DNA from: Eubacterium limosum
Lineage (GTDB): Bacteria > Bacillota > Clostridia > Eubacteriales > Eubacteriaceae
DNA: 6,369 bases
Assembly (NCBI GenBank): GCA_959020865.1
Contig: CAUEUD010000207.1
Span: forward strand, 1-6,369
Reading direction: 5' to 3'
A program made the position numbers and the translations under genes. The notes beneath the pieces are model-generated. The model was given only the letters and a program-made list of their open reading frames with translations. It did no database searches and was not told the origin of the DNA. Below are positions 1-4,924 of the stretch, piece after piece. The stretch's first letter is position 1. Every line of letters starts with the position of its first letter.

Positions 1-65
1 CGTTCGCTGTCGCTCTCTCCTTACTCGCTGCCAATTTTGTTTTTCAAAATTGGACTCAGCTTCAG
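1..65 (-). repeat. Dispersed structured repeat, copy A (cut by window edge)
   Basis: These 65 bases read identically to 2896-2960, and bases 4-57 are identical to 2762-2815. The element contains a perfect hairpin: CCAATTTTG (31-39), a T5 loop (40-44) and CAAAATTGG (45-53). Read on the minus strand, in the direction of the neighbouring gene, the shared sequence starts with CTGAAGCTGAGTCC. Its TGA is the stop codon of the MoaD-like gene (62-64). A purine-rich GCGA/GGAGAG tail follows the hairpin. No U-tract follows the stem, so it is not a standard terminator. The element probably continues left of the window, because copies B and C share a further tail there. I do not recognise it as a named family. 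Confidence 0.9.
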
Positions 66-310
66 CCTCCTGCGCAGACGGGCACGAAACTGACGACATC
101 GCTGGGCTTCAGACCTGTCCGCATGCCGTTGTGCAGATTGACATTATCGCTGTTCAGCAGGATCAGACACCGCCTGGCTTTCGCTGCCGCCTCTTTTCCA
201 TGGGCGGCTTTTATTTTTGCCAGCACCTCTTTAATATTTGCGGCCTCCAGGCTCTCCTGCGCTGTGCCGGTTAATGCCCTCAGCGCTCCGAAATATTTCA
301 CTGTAATCAT
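62..310 (-). CDS. MoaD/ThiS-family sulfur-carrier-like protein
   Basis: An 82-residue protein with the look of a ubiquitin-fold sulfur carrier. It opens with the beta-strand segment VKYFGALRALTG (4-15) and ends PVCAGG, the C-terminal Gly-Gly that MoaD and ThiS proteins need for adenylation and thiocarboxylation. In the MoaD family this group donates sulfur to form the dithiolene of the pterin cofactor. Lying last in an AOR operon, it most likely serves the tungsto- or molybdopterin cofactor of that enzyme rather than thiamine synthesis (inferred). The start ATG overlaps the AOR stop as ATGA. Only a weak GGAAG lies upstream, so translation probably depends on coupling. The TGA stop directly after the last Gly codon lies inside dispersed repeat copy A. 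Length is normal for MoaD (about 80 residues). Confidence 0.85.
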   Translation of the reverse strand: MITVKYFGALRALTGTAQESLEAANIKEVLAKIKAAHGKEAAAKARRCLILLNSDNVNLHNGMRTGLKPSDVVSFVPVCAGG

Positions 311-2199
311 AAGCTTCCAAGCCCCAGACGCTTGAGGGTTGGCCTTGTTGGCACACCGCGCTCATCCCAGCCCCTCACCTTGTAGTATACCGGAAGCATT
401 GTTTCAAGATCTACCCTGGTGCTGGGATCACCTGGTTCCTGAAGTTCGTCCGTCAGCCGGCCTGGCAGACTGTCATCCTCAGCAGTCAAACCTTCCCGCA
501 GATTAAAGAGCCGTTCAATGGTAAAGCCGCGCTCACCAACCTGAAGGAACTCTCCGGTCGTCATGCGCATGCCGGTAGCCAGTTCAATGGCCTTGCAGTG
601 CGGCATCAGATACATGGTTTTAACGGGCAGCAGTCCCGGCATCAAAGGCCACATATTTCCAAGAATCCCCCGGGCCATGATTATGGCCTTGCCCGCAGTA
701 TGGGTTACCGGGCTGACTGGCCCCATATGATACAAAATCGACGGGATCATGGTCTGCATGGTGAACAGGCAGAAACCTGCCGCCGAACCGGCTTCCATGC
801 CGTTTTGCATAAAAGCGGTGAGCTCAGGCTTTCCCTTTGTTCCCTGTGCACCGACGCTCATGACACCCACTGATTCCATCAGCGCCAGATAGCCGCCATT
901 CAGATGACAGCCACCGCGGTTGGAGGTCGCATAGCCAAGCCCCATGCCAACTGAACGCCGCGGCTCATAAGATGCCAGTTCCATGCCCTTGGCGTTGATG
1001 GCAAAATCAGCCCCGCCGTATTCTTTTGCCAGCTGGGCGCTGCCATCTGCCAGCTCGTCACCGATGTCCTGGCGATACGCAATTTTTTCGATGATCTCCA
1101 GCAGGTTTCCGGTTTCCCCAAAGTGGAGTCCAAAGTCTGCCATTCCCCTTTCCTGAAGTTCCATGGCAAAGGCCAGTGTACCCGCCAGGGAAATCGTATC
1201 CAATCCCAGAATATCGGCTTTATAATTAATCTCATTGATCAATTCCAGATTGCTGTTTTCAATATTTGAGCCAAAAAGACCCACGGTTTCAAACTCCGGC
1301 CCTTTTACCTCGCGTCCGTCAACCATCACACGCCGCTCACACCGTATGGGACAGCTCACGCAGCCACTGTTGCGGGTCAAGTACTTATCCGCAAGGGTCT
1401 CCCCGCAGATTTCCTCCGCAGCTTCAAACTGGCCCCTTTTAAAATTATGGGTTGGAAGCGCATGTGAAGCATTGGCGTTGTTTACCAGACCGGCAGTACC
1501 GTAATGGGGCAGGCTGTCACCCGTCATGGGATGATTCTGAATGAATTTTACCCACTTTTTCACGTAGGCGTCAAAAGCTGGTTTGTTGTAAAGCTCTGGC
1601 CGTTTGGTTCCATAAGCCACAATACCCTTCAAATTTTTAACGCCCATTACCGCGCCGCAGCCGCATCGGCCGGCTACCCGTTCGCCTGAAACAGCGCAGG
1701 CATAACGCACCTTATTTTCCCCTGCCGGCCCGATGACCACCTTCCCATAAATCTTGGGGAAGCGTTCCTGAACAGCCTCGGCATCCATCCCCCACAGGTT
1801 TTCTGCGTCGCGGATCGTCACCTCGCCGTCCAAAATTTCCAGATATACCGGCTTTTCCGCTCCGCCTGCCAGAATAAGCCCGTCCACTCCAGCGCGCCGC
1901 ATCATCATCCCAAAGCTTCCACCGCAGTTGGACGAGGCGATGCCCCCAGTCATCACATTTTTAAAGGTCATGTTAAAACGGCTGGAGGAGGGCGCGCCAG
2001 TGTCCGTCATAATTCCTGTGTTGATGATCAGAATATTTTCTTTTGACAGAGGCTCCACACCCTTTGGCAGCAAATCATAAAGTAGCTTGGCTGCCAGTGT
2101 TTTACCGCCAAGATATGCCCTCACAACCCCTTCTTTGATGGGCAGCGGGCGTATTTTTCCTGTGCTCAGGTTAATATGCAAATAATTCAAAGGCTTCAT
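307..2199 (-). CDS. Aldehyde ferredoxin oxidoreductase family protein (tungsten/molybdenum enzyme)
   Basis: A 630-residue cytoplasmic oxidoreductase of the AOR family, whose members interconvert aldehydes and carboxylic acids using a bis-pterin metal cofactor and one [4Fe-4S] cluster. The N-terminal AOR domain (about 1-205) shows GAPSSSRF (68-75), MTGGIASSNCGG (83-94) and a GRCGCGAVMGVKNLKG segment (177-192), the family's pterin-binding region. The cluster ligands are C280, C283 and C287 (CVSCPIRC), with the distal cysteine C477 in GFCLF. GPEFE (300-304), LGLDTIS (331-337) and NRGGCHL (427-433) match other conserved AOR blocks. The start is at 2199, not the in-frame ATG at 2247: a near-perfect GGAGGTGAT lies just ahead of it and the ATG overlaps the ferredoxin stop as ATGA. 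The ferredoxin-AOR pairing recalls AorA-AorB of Aromatoleum or YdhY-YdhV of E. coli. The aldehyde substrate and the metal cannot be read from sequence. Confidence 0.95.
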   Translation of the reverse strand: MKPLNYLHINLSTGKIRPLPIKEGVVRAYLGGKTLAAKLLYDLLPKGVEPLSKENILIINTGIMTDTGAPSSSRFNMTFKNVMTGGIASSNCGGSFGMMMRRAGVDGLILAGGAEKPVYLEILDGEVTIRDAENLWGMDAEAVQERFPKIYGKVVIGPAGENKVRYACAVSGERVAGRCGCGAVMGVKNLKGIVAYGTKRPELYNKPAFDAYVKKWVKFIQNHPMTGDSLPHYGTAGLVNNANASHALPTHNFKRGQFEAAEEICGETLADKYLTRNSGCVSCPIRCERRVMVDGREVKGPEFETVGLFGSNIENSNLELINEINYKADILGLDTISLAGTLAFAMELQERGMADFGLHFGETGNLLEIIEKIAYRQDIGDELADGSAQLAKEYGGADFAINAKGMELASYEPRRSVGMGLGYATSNRGGCHLNGGYLALMESVGVMSVGAQGTKGKPELTAFMQNGMEAGSAAGFCLFTMQTMIPSILYHMGPVSPVTHTAGKAIIMARGILGNMWPLMPGLLPVKTMYLMPHCKAIELATGMRMTTGEFLQVGERGFTIERLFNLREGLTAEDDSLPGRLTDELQEPGDPSTRVDLETMLPVYYKVRGWDERGVPTRPTLKRLGLGSL

Positions 2200-2615
2200 T
2201 GAATCACCTCCATGCGGATTGCTGAAAGAGGACACAGGCTTTCGCACAGGCCGCAGCCCACACAGGCCCTCGGTTTGACCAGTTCCGCGTATACGCGGAT
2301 GTCGCCTTTAAAAGCCGGCCGCGAAATTGCCAGACATCCAAAACGGCAGCCGTCCACACACATTGAGCAGGCACTGCATACGGCTGGTTCTATCATTGGT
2401 TTTTTCCATTGATCCTTCGGCACTCTATTCGCAGTCTCTCCCCTGTTGTCCAAAATGGCAGCCTGCGGACAGGATCTTCCGCAAACACCGCAGTCGATAC
2501 AGCGCTTGTCATTCACCACATGCTGCTTTTTCTTTTCACCGGTGATGGCCATCACCGGACAGTTTCTCGCACAGATCGTGCATCCGATACATTTTTCTGT
2601 AATGGTATAGGCCAT
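2196..2615 (-). CDS. Four-cluster [4Fe-4S] ferredoxin-like electron-transfer protein (AOR partner)
   Basis: A 139-residue protein with four complete CxxCxxCxxxC motifs, at C9-C19, C39-C49, C80-C90 and C118-C128. Motifs 1, 2 and 4 are followed by Pro; motif 3 is followed by Arg-Phe and an extra Cys at 94. It should bind four [4Fe-4S] clusters and pass electrons between the downstream AOR and a ferredoxin or redox partner (inferred from context). No signal peptide or membrane segment is seen, so it is cytoplasmic. Its size and cluster count fit the small iron-sulfur subunits that accompany some bacterial AORs (AorA, YdhY-like). The last codons (MEVIQ) encode the GGAGGTGAT ribosome site of the AOR gene, and the TGA overlaps the AOR ATG. 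The start at 2615 has GAGGGA six bases upstream and lies 33 bases from the predicted -10. No FAD/NADH (AorC-like) subunit is present in the window. Confidence 0.92.
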   Translation of the reverse strand: MAYTITEKCIGCTICARNCPVMAITGEKKKQHVVNDKRCIDCGVCGRSCPQAAILDNRGETANRVPKDQWKKPMIEPAVCSACSMCVDGCRFGCLAISRPAFKGDIRVYAELVKPRACVGCGLCESLCPLSAIRMEVIQ

Positions 2616-2647
2616 CTTTATCCCTCGCTTCCTTGTTTATTATCTTT

Positions 2648-2656
2648 ATTATAACA
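2648..2656 (-). promoter_or_regulatory. Extended -10 promoter for the ferredoxin-AOR-MoaD operon
   Basis: The minus strand reads TGTTATAAT: a consensus TATAAT (2648-2653) with the TGn extension (2654-2656). No good -35 lies at 16-18 bases, as expected for an extended -10 promoter. Transcription would start near 2641 and give a leader of about 26 bases before the ATG at 2615. It sits just downstream of the terminator at 2680-2709, so the operon looks transcriptionally separate from eutL. Confidence 0.7.
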
Positions 2657-2679
2657 GGTTTTCTGTGAATTTGGGGAAC

Positions 2680-2709
2680 AAAAAAGACTCTGATAAAAAC
2701 TCAGAGTCT
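2680..2709 (-). terminator. Rho-independent terminator downstream of eutL
   Basis: On the minus strand AGACTCTGA, a 7-base loop and TCAGAGTCT form a perfect 9-bp stem (2685-2693 with 2701-2709), followed directly by a run of T. It would stop transcripts coming from eutL through the two repeat copies and insulate the AOR operon. The T-run is much better on the minus strand than on the plus strand. Confidence 0.88.
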
Positions 2710-2740
2710 CTTGTTCGTTTGAATTTTTTATTACAGAAAT

Positions 2741-2819
2741 GACGTTGCTGCGCTCGTCCTCTCGCTGTCGCTCTCTCCTTACTCGCTGCCAATTTTGTTT
2801 TTCAAAATTGGACTCCTTC
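2741..2819 (-). repeat. Dispersed structured repeat, copy B
   Basis: Bases 2762-2815 are identical to 4-57 (copy A) and to the matching part of copy C. The hairpin is CCAATTTTG (2789-2797), T5, CAAAATTGG (2803-2811). Beyond the identical core the minus-strand 5' end reads CGAAGGAGTCC where copies A and C read TGAAGCTGAGTCC, so B is a variant without the stop codon. The left tail (GACGAGCGCAGCAACGTC on the minus strand) aligns with that of copy C with small gaps. This copy abuts no gene; it follows copy C and a hairpin in the eutL 3' region. Together with copy C and the promoter and terminator, it fills the gene-free stretch 2616-2956. Confidence 0.88.
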
Positions 2820-2830
2820 GTCTTTATTTG

Positions 2831-2880
2831 AAAAAACCTTTATTTCTCCTTCGGAGGGTTTTTGCAAACAAGACGTTTGC
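2831..2880. other. Pair of hairpins between repeat copies B and C, possibly a bidirectional terminator
   Basis: On the plus strand AAAAACC (2832-2838) can pair with GGTTTTT (2857-2863) around an inner CTCC-TTC-GGAG hairpin (2846-2856), with a 7-base unpaired TTTATTT. Both strands end in a T-run, so it could act as a weak terminator either way. Next to it GCAAAC (2864-2869) and GTTTGC (2875-2880) form a second 6-bp stem, which runs into the tail of copy C. These may be part of a longer composite repeat. Function is uncertain. Confidence 0.45.
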
Positions 2881-2960
2881 TTCGTTGCGCTCGTCCGTTC
2901 GCTGTCGCTCTCTCCTTACTCGCTGCCAATTTTGTTTTTCAAAATTGGACTCAGCTTCAG
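2872..2960 (-). repeat. Dispersed structured repeat, copy C, abutting the eutL stop codon
   Basis: Bases 2896-2960 are identical to window bases 1-65. The hairpin lies at 2926-2948. On the minus strand the element starts CTGAAGCTGAGTCC, and its TGA (2957-2959) is the stop codon of eutL, the same relation as between copy A and the MoaD-like gene. Identity with copy A ends one base before each stop codon, at the wobble C of the last sense codon. The tail beyond 2896 aligns with copy B. Confidence 0.9.
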
Positions 2961-3601
2961 TAGTCCACAGGTTCTTCGACGCAGTCCATGACCATTTTGG
3001 CGAAGGCCATGCAGGCGGTTTTACAGGCGGACTGGGTCCCGGTCACGATGGCGCCGCCGCGGTTGGAGACGGTTGGCGGTCCAAAGAATTTTACGACCTC
3101 TACGTCAGCGGCTGTCAGAGCTTCATCGACGCCCATCATAGATTCCAGCGGAGGGCCGACAAGATAGGCGACAGATGAACCAACAGGCAGATCACAAACT
3201 TCTGCGAGGTAAGTACCAATTTTTGAGATAACCTGTGCATAAAATTGTACCCCGTCATCTTCACGGGCGCTGAACAGGCAGGCATTGTGCTCGGTAAAAT
3301 GCGTAATGGTCCGCAGACCGCTCTCAACATCGCTGATGGATGGCCCTGAGATAATGCCGATCATTTCTCCGCCGTAGGCACAGCCAAGTCCCCCGTAAGT
3401 CGATTTGGCATAGCAGACCTGCACATTGGCCTTTTTGGTCGCTTCATCTGCGGCCACATAGCCAATATCCTCATTATCGGTGGTAAAAAGGCCGATGTCA
3501 ATGTGGCCTTCAGGCAGACCGAATTCTTCAATCATGATATCTTCAATGTCTGTCATCAGTTTGCTGGACAGAACATGTGCTTTCAATAAATCCCCGGTCA
3601 T
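2957..3601 (-). CDS. eutL: Ethanolamine utilization microcompartment shell protein EutL
   Basis: A 214-residue tandem-BMC-domain shell protein. EutL forms trimers in the facets of the ethanolamine-degrading microcompartment and is thought to gate a central pore. The sequence matches the E. coli family along its length, as I recall it: YVAADEATKKA (48-58), SKIGTYLAEV (126-135), AYLVGPPLES (145-154) and the second-domain segment VTGTQSACKTAC (186-197). BMC domain 1 is roughly 30-110 and domain 2 roughly 135-214. The start is set at 3601, not the in-frame ATG at 3646: AAGGGAG lies 8 bases ahead of 3601, the length then fits EutL (about 219), and the 3646 ATG falls in the predicted -10 region. 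The gene has its own promoter and terminator and no other eut gene in the window, so it looks like an orphan shell gene. The TGA stop is supplied by repeat copy C. Confidence 0.94.
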   Translation of the reverse strand: MTGDLLKAHVLSSKLMTDIEDIMIEEFGLPEGHIDIGLFTTDNEDIGYVAADEATKKANVQVCYAKSTYGGLGCAYGGEMIGIISGPSISDVESGLRTITHFTEHNACLFSAREDDGVQFYAQVISKIGTYLAEVCDLPVGSSVAYLVGPPLESMMGVDEALTAADVEVVKFFGPPTVSNRGGAIVTGTQSACKTACMAFAKMVMDCVEEPVDY

Positions 3602-3609
3602 TTTTTGAA

Positions 3610-3616
3610 CTCCCTT
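3610..3616 (-). promoter_or_regulatory. Ribosome binding site that fixes the eutL start
   Basis: The minus strand reads AAGGGAG, 8 bases before the ATG at 3601-3599. The in-frame ATG at 3646 has no Shine-Dalgarno sequence and overlaps the predicted -10 element, so the shorter 214-residue product is preferred. Confidence 0.8.
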
Positions 3617-3641
3617 TTTTAAGATTTCTGTATTGTTTATA

Positions 3642-3670
3642 ATCATACCATCTGTTATTTTGTTAGTAAA
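3642..3670 (-). promoter_or_regulatory. Sigma-A type promoter for eutL
   Basis: The minus strand shows TTTACT (3665-3670), a 17-base spacer and TATGAT (3642-3647), with a TGG extension just before the -10. Transcription would begin near 3635, giving a leader of about 34 bases to the ATG at 3601. No hairpin or antiterminator of the kind linked to EutV control in enterococci and clostridia is evident in this short leader. Confidence 0.65.
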
Positions 3671-3725
3671 GAAGAAACTCTGCCCGAGTCATGGAAAAAT
3701 TTGCACCAAAAATGATATATACCCC

Positions 3726-3899
3726 ATTTCCACAGGCTATTCACACTTTTATCGTGAAAAAACACAGTTTATCCACATGGTTATGCACAACCTGTGGACG
3801 TAATCCCTGTAATTTTCGTCAAAAGCTGTTTTTTATCCCAAAACTTATCCACACTATCCACGTTAAAATGTGGACAAAAAGTGAACAAAAAGTGGAAAA
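3726..3899. other. DnaA-box cluster (origin-like or DnaA-titrating region)
   Basis: The consensus DnaA box TTATCCACA occurs perfectly at 3769-3777 and 3845-3853. One-mismatch boxes are TTATGCACA at 3781-3789 and, on the minus strand, TTGTCCACA at 3869-3877. Two-mismatch candidates lie at 3726-3734, 3737-3745, 3833-3841, 3854-3862 and 3891-3899 (minus). Weaker ones lie at 3793-3801 and 3880-3888 (both minus). Many start points are 11-12 bases apart (3726/3737, 3769/3781/3793, 3869/3880/3891), which is about one helical turn. Forward boxes lie on the left and reverse boxes mostly on the right. The stretch 3602-3899 holds no gene, only this cluster and the eutL promoter. No dnaA, dnaN or rpmH is in view, and I found no convincing AT-rich unwinding element, so a DnaA-titrating or regulatory cluster is as likely as oriC. 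Confidence 0.75.
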
Positions 3900-3900
3900 C
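3871..3900 (+). repeat. 11-bp tandem repeats ending on the lysR stop codon
   Basis: TGGACAAAAAG (3871-3881) and TGAACAAAAAG (3882-3892) are tandem 11-bp units differing at one base. A partial third unit, TGGAAAAC (3893-3900), runs into the lysR stop codon. Each unit carries a reverse DnaA-box-like core, so they form the right-hand end of the DnaA cluster. Confidence 0.7.
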
Positions 3901-4778
3901 TAATCTTTATATTCCTCGCAGGCTTGAACAAAAGCCTTAAGAGGAGGTGATAAAAACTTGTTTTTGTGGTAAATCAGCGTAAAGCTCCGCAACAAACGGA
4001 TTCCCTGAATCGAGAGTATGCAAAGCCGCCCCTGTTCAAAATCCCGTTCCACCAGGCGTTTAGAGAGCACCGCCAGCCCCTGGCCATCCATCACTGCGTT
4101 CTTAATGGCCTCTGTATTTGTGCACGTCCATTTTTCCACAATTTCCACGCCTTCCCTGTCCAGGATCTTCTCAAAAAAGCTGCGGGCTCTGCTGCCTTTT
4201 TCACGTATCACAAAATATTGTCCCTGCAGTTCGTCAAGACTGATGGTCTTTCGGCCGGCAAAAGGATGGCCCTTGCCACAGATCAAAACCATTTCGTCCT
4301 CCACTGCCGGTATCTGGATAAGGTCCTCGCTGCTTACCTCGCCCTCAACAAGCCCGAGGTCCAGATCACTCTTTAAAATCATGGATTCGATGACTGGTGT
4401 GTTGTCCACCAGAACTGTCAGGGTAACCGGCGGATTTTCTGCCTCAAACCGGCTCACCAGCTCGCTGAGTATGGTGGTTCCGACGGTCACTGTTCCGCCG
4501 ATCTTAAGGGTTGTATGCTCAGCGGAATATTTCATCTCCAGTTCCATTTCATCAAACAGCGCCACGATATGCCTGGCGTAATCTAAAAGCCTTTCGCCTG
4601 CCGGTGTGATGTAAAGCTTGCGGGAAAGCCTTTCAAAAAGACGCACATTATAGTATTTTTCAATATCTGCGATGGCCTGGCTGACAGATGGCTGGGCAAT
4701 AAACAGCTGGTCGGCAGCAGCGCTCATCTTGCCTGTCTCCGCAACTGCCAGAAATACTTTCAGATGCCTGATGGTCAT
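3900..4778 (-). CDS. LysR-family transcriptional regulator
   Basis: A 292-residue regulator of normal family length. The N-terminal winged helix-turn-helix (about 1-60) shows the typical LysR pattern FLAVAETGKMSAAADQLF, then QPSVSQAIADIEK (29-41), then LFERLSRKLYITPAGERLL (47-65). A linker helix (about 65-90) follows, then the effector-binding domain (about 91-292) with IREKGSRARSFFE (191-203), a block seen in CysL- and CbbR-like members. It is divergent from the siroheme reductase gene and shares a 146-base control region with it, so it probably senses a metabolite of that pathway and regulates both genes (inferred). In Bacillus subtilis, CysL is likewise divergent from and activates cysJI. 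The start at 4778 has GGGGGAT upstream. The stop codon lies against the DnaA-box cluster, and no terminator is evident downstream. Confidence 0.94.
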   Translation of the reverse strand: MTIRHLKVFLAVAETGKMSAAADQLFIAQPSVSQAIADIEKYYNVRLFERLSRKLYITPAGERLLDYARHIVALFDEMELEMKYSAEHTTLKIGGTVTVGTTILSELVSRFEAENPPVTLTVLVDNTPVIESMILKSDLDLGLVEGEVSSEDLIQIPAVEDEMVLICGKGHPFAGRKTISLDELQGQYFVIREKGSRARSFFEKILDREGVEIVEKWTCTNTEAIKNAVMDGQGLAVLSKRLVERDFEQGRLCILSIQGIRLLRSFTLIYHKNKFLSPPLKAFVQACEEYKD

Positions 4779-4800
4779 AATTATCCCCCATTGTTCTTCT

Positions 4801-4816
4801 ATAGGTATTTAGCTAT
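4801..4816. promoter_or_regulatory. Inverted repeat ATAG-N8-CTAT, possible regulator site
   Basis: ATAG (4801-4804) and CTAT (4813-4816) form a short dyad just inside the lysR transcript. TCTATAG also occurs at 4799-4805 and again at 4865-4871, placing similar motifs on both sides of the divergent promoters. LysR-type regulators often bind spaced dyads, but this one does not fit T-N11-A exactly, so the call is tentative. Confidence 0.3.
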
Positions 4817-4823
4817 TAAACTG

Positions 4824-4852
4824 ATTATAAAATACTATTTTACAATCGTCAA
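4824..4852 (-). promoter_or_regulatory. Sigma-A promoter of lysR
   Basis: On the minus strand TTGACG (4847-4852), a 17-base spacer and a perfect TATAAT (4824-4829) form a near-consensus promoter. Transcription would start near 4817, about 39 bases before the lysR ATG. The 15-bp palindrome at 4828-4842 fills most of the spacer, consistent with autorepression. Confidence 0.8.
4828..4842. promoter_or_regulatory. 15-bp palindrome, candidate LysR-regulator operator
   Basis: TAAAATA, a central C and TATTTTA form a perfect 7-bp dyad. It overlaps the spacer and -10 of the lysR promoter and touches the candidate -35 of the divergent reductase promoter (4839-4844). That position suits an operator that represses lysR and affects the reductase gene. 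Its high AT content makes chance possible. Confidence 0.5.
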
Positions 4853-4867
4853 GAAATCCGTTAATCT
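4839..4867 (+). promoter_or_regulatory. Weak candidate promoter for the siroheme reductase gene
   Basis: TTTACA (4839-4844), a 17-base spacer and TAATCT (4862-4867) give one and two mismatches to consensus. The weak -10 would fit a promoter that needs an activator such as the divergent LysR protein. The predicted leader is about 50 bases. Confidence 0.4.
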
Positions 4868-4924
4868 ATAGACTGAAGAACAAAGAATATTTTCACCTAA
4901 ACGGAGAAGGAGATTTACAAGCTT

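Noticed and set aside
31..53. Repeat hairpin as a rho-independent terminator
   Set aside because: The stem is AT-rich and no T-run follows it on either strand; a separate true terminator lies at 2680-2709.
2200..2247. Upstream ATG for the AOR gene (adds 16 residues)
   Set aside because: The extension lies within the ferredoxin gene and lacks a ribosome site. The ATG at 2199 has GGAGGTGAT and the ATGA overlap, and the protein then begins like other AORs.
1..2960. Repeats as a CRISPR array
   Set aside because: There are only three copies, they are far apart with irregular spacing, two lie on gene ends, and each carries its own long hairpin. No regular spacers or cas genes are present.
2795..3178. 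Plus-strand 127-codon open frame across repeats B and C and the end of eutL
   Set aside because: It starts in a repeat hairpin and continues as the antisense of eutL, with no ribosome site.
3661..3680. DnaA-trio-like unwinding element next to the boxes
   Set aside because: TAG/AAG-type triplets are present but broken in phase and some 50 bases away from the nearest box, too weak to support a full origin.
3691..3903. Plus-strand 70-codon open frame through the region between eutL and lysR
   Set aside because: It runs through the DnaA-box array, has no ribosome site, and its translation is low-complexity and unlike any family. It is an accident of the boxes lacking stops.
4018..4581. Plus-strand 187-codon open frame inside lysR
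   Set aside because: It is an antisense shadow of a convincing LysR gene. The translation is Ser-rich with no domain.
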